A program made the translations under genes and the position numbers. Shown one piece after another: positions 62,838-64,000 of a DNA stretch of 64,000 nt. Position 1 is the stretch's first letter, and each line of letters begins with the position of its first letter. The notes beneath the pieces are model-generated. The model saw nothing but the letters and a program-made list of their open reading frames with translations. It made no database searches and was not told the DNA's origin. This DNA comes from Streptomyces genisteinicus (GTDB lineage Bacteria; Actinomycetota; Actinomycetes; Streptomycetales; Streptomycetaceae): positions 7,300,001 to 7,364,000 of the forward strand of contig NZ_CP060825.1 in NCBI RefSeq assembly GCF_014489615.1, read 5' to 3'.

Positions 62838-63221
62838 ATGACCGCCCCCGTGCACCCGTCCGTGCCCGCCGCGCCGCGGCGGTGCGCCGCGCGGCCGCCG
62901 CGGGTGCCCGCGGTCCTCTTGCTCCTGCTCTCCCTTGTCTCCCTTGTCTCCCTGCTCGCGCTCGCGGCCACGGCCGCCCCCTCCCACGCTCCCCTCGACC
63001 TGCGCGTCCCCGTGCAGGGGTCGTCGGACGCGGGCGGGCAGGCCGAGGAGGGGGAGGCGGGGCAGTCCTCGGCCCGCGCATCCCGCACCGCTTCGCGTGC
63101 CGTGCGCCCGGCCGGGCGGGTCGCGTCCCCGCGGTGCGGCCGCCGGGCGCCTGTGCGGGTCCGGCCCGTCGCCGGCCGGCCCGTGCCCCGGGCTCTGCGC
63201 TGGACGGTGCTGCGCTGCTGA
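62838..63221 (+). CDS. Putative membrane-anchored or secreted protein
   Basis: 127 aa; GGAGG 7 nt before ATG 62838. A very hydrophobic Leu-rich helix (VPAVLLLLLSLVSLVSLLAL) follows a short N-terminus, then an Arg/Ala/Pro-rich low-complexity part with one or two cysteines (RCGRRAPVRVRPV). No domain recognised. Confidence 0.55.
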   Translation: MTAPVHPSVPAAPRRCAARPPRVPAVLLLLLSLVSLVSLLALAATAAPSHAPLDLRVPVQGSSDAGGQAEEGEAGQSSARASRTASRAVRPAGRVASPRCGRRAPVRVRPVAGRPVPRALRWTVLRC

Positions 63222-63296
63222 CGGCGCCCGGCTCCCCGGGTGTCACCGGGGCGGCCTCCGGACCGTCATCCAGCGACAGCAGTGAGGTGTACCCCC

Positions 63297-63494
63297 ATGG
63301 CCATCGACCCCTTCGCCGCCCTCCACGCGATGGTGCGCGCAGAAGCCACCAGGACCGCCGTGCCCGAAGCAGCCGGAACCGCCGCGCCCGCCGTGCCCGA
63401 GGACGGCGGGCGCCGTGCCGAAGCACCGGGCGAGCGCCCGGACGGCGCACGGGAGTCCCGCCGCGTCATCGGGGGTGATCCGGCGGCGAGTTGA
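63297..63494 (+). CDS. Small hypothetical protein
   Basis: 65 aa; GAGGTG 9 nt before ATG 63297. Starts MAIDPFAALHAMVRAEATRT, the rest is Ala/Glu/Arg-rich and probably disordered. Followed at once by a 13-bp terminator, which supports a real transcript. Confidence 0.5.
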   Translation: MAIDPFAALHAMVRAEATRTAVPEAAGTAAPAVPEDGGRRAEAPGERPDGARESRRVIGGDPAAS

Positions 63495-63498
63495 GCGC

Positions 63499-63530
63499 CC
63501 GCGCCTCCCGGCCGTCTCCGGGAGGCGCGG
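63499..63530. terminator. 13-bp perfect hairpin between convergent genes
   Basis: 63499-63511 pairs with 63518-63530 around CCGTCT. Confidence 0.85.
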
Positions 63531-63552
63531 CTCCCGGCCGCCGCTGCGGCGG

Positions 63553-64000
63553 TCAGGCCGCGGTGGCGGGGAGGGGCAGCGTCGCCCACACCGTCTTGCC
63601 GCGGGGCGCGGTCGGGCACCAGGACCAGCCGTCGCACAGTGCGCCGATCAGCGCGAGTCCCCGTCCGCCCGGCGACGAGGCGCCGGCCGCCCGCGGCCGG
63701 GGCGGCTCGGGGCTCGGATCGGCGACGGCGCACACGACGTGGCGCGGATGCCTGAACAGGCCGAGCCAGACCGGGTAGTCGGAGCCGTCCCCGCCCCCCG
63801 GCCCGAGGGCGTGGCACACCGCGTTGGTCACGAGTTCGGTGACGAGCAGATGCATGTCGCCGGCGATCCCCGGCAGGGACCACTCGTCGAGCGTGTCGCT
63901 GACGAAGCGGCGCGCCTGCCGGGCGTTCTGCGGGTCCCCGTCGAGACCGCAGGCGGCGAACCCGGCGAGCGTGCACGGCGGCGTGTGGCCGCAGAACTCG
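63553..64000 (-). CDS. RsbW-like ATP-binding regulatory protein, 5' partial
   Basis: The last ~148 residues are visible; the N-terminus is beyond the right edge. HATPase_c_2 fold of anti-sigma-factor kinases: N-box LLVTELVTNAVCHALG, a G1 box with VCAVADPSPEPP, and the lid GGRGLALIGALCDGW, ending WSWCPTAPRGKTVWATLPLP. Such proteins are abundant in Streptomyces and act in sigma-factor partner switching or free-standing signalling. Upstream residues (ARQARRFVSDTLDEWSLPG) match the family. Confidence 0.9.
   Translation of the reverse strand, partial: EFCGHTPPCTLAGFAACGLDGDPQNARQARRFVSDTLDEWSLPGIAGDMHLLVTELVTNAVCHALGPGGGDGSDYPVWLGLFRHPRHVVCAVADPSPEPPRPRAAGASSPGGRGLALIGALCDGWSWCPTAPRGKTVWATLPLPATAA

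Overview
The window is very GC-rich throughout, has short intergenic gaps, frequent ATGA/GTGA start-stop overlaps and the gene families of a Streptomyces chromosome: a conservon (sensor kinase-like / roadblock / DUF742 / small GTPase), Tat- and Sec-exported hydrolases, an extra SecDF, LysR regulators, an Hanks-type kinase, a class F-type sortase and an MHYT protein. I read about 52 protein-coding genes (two cut by the window edges) and two gene remnants. No rRNA, tRNA or CRISPR array was recognised.

Layout. 1-2.2 kb: the edge of an accessory island, with a leftward nuclease-like gene running off the window, a frameshifted and truncated AlaX-type tRNA-editing gene and the C-terminal part of a tyrosine integrase, closed by a 19-bp terminator. 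2.2-10.9 kb: ExaC-type aldehyde dehydrogenase, GAF-domain regulator, a Tat-exported peptidoglycan amidase and a translationally coupled SNF2 helicase/SWIM pair. 11-16.3 kb: fatty acid desaturase, small or unknown proteins, a methyltransferase and an MHYT membrane protein. 16.5-22.7 kb: a conservon whose cvnC and cvnD are separated by an opposing GNAT gene, followed by a second roadblock gene. 23.2-29 kb: the threonine catabolic pair tdh-kbl, a LysR, an SRPBCC protein and a divergent EamA exporter/LysR pair. 29-35.7 kb: secreted GH16 glucanase with ricin lectin domain, SecDF fusion, DUF4360 secreted protein and a VTT membrane protein.

35.7-45 kb: SWIM/DUF6493-like pair, NAD-kinase-like/SPFH pair, a methyltransferase, a membrane-anchored EEP phosphatase/nuclease and an MIP channel with an operator on its start. 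45.3-51.2 kb: a Ser/Thr kinase coupled to a membrane protein, a secreted S1 protease behind a LacI-type palindrome, and a TPR/proline-rich protein. 51.2-58.6 kb: stress and envelope genes (PRC-barrel/DUF2382, VOC, TetR ending in a hexanucleotide array, CsbD-like, MMPL, VanZ, sortase, CAP). 58.6-62.4 kb: a tightly coupled five-gene operon consisting of a 63-aa peptide, an unknown 231-aa protein, two paralogous DUF6895-like proteins and a penicillin-binding-fold serine hydrolase. This is the best candidate for an undescribed system. 62.8-64 kb: two small proteins and an RsbW-like ATPase cut by the right edge.

Recurring themes are pairs of genes that share start-stop overlaps (helicase-SWIM, SWIM-DUF6493, SPFH-NADK-like, kinase-membrane protein, VOC-TetR and the whole peptide operon), and long perfect hairpins closing convergent gene pairs. 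Function calls rest on motifs read by eye; no database search was possible.
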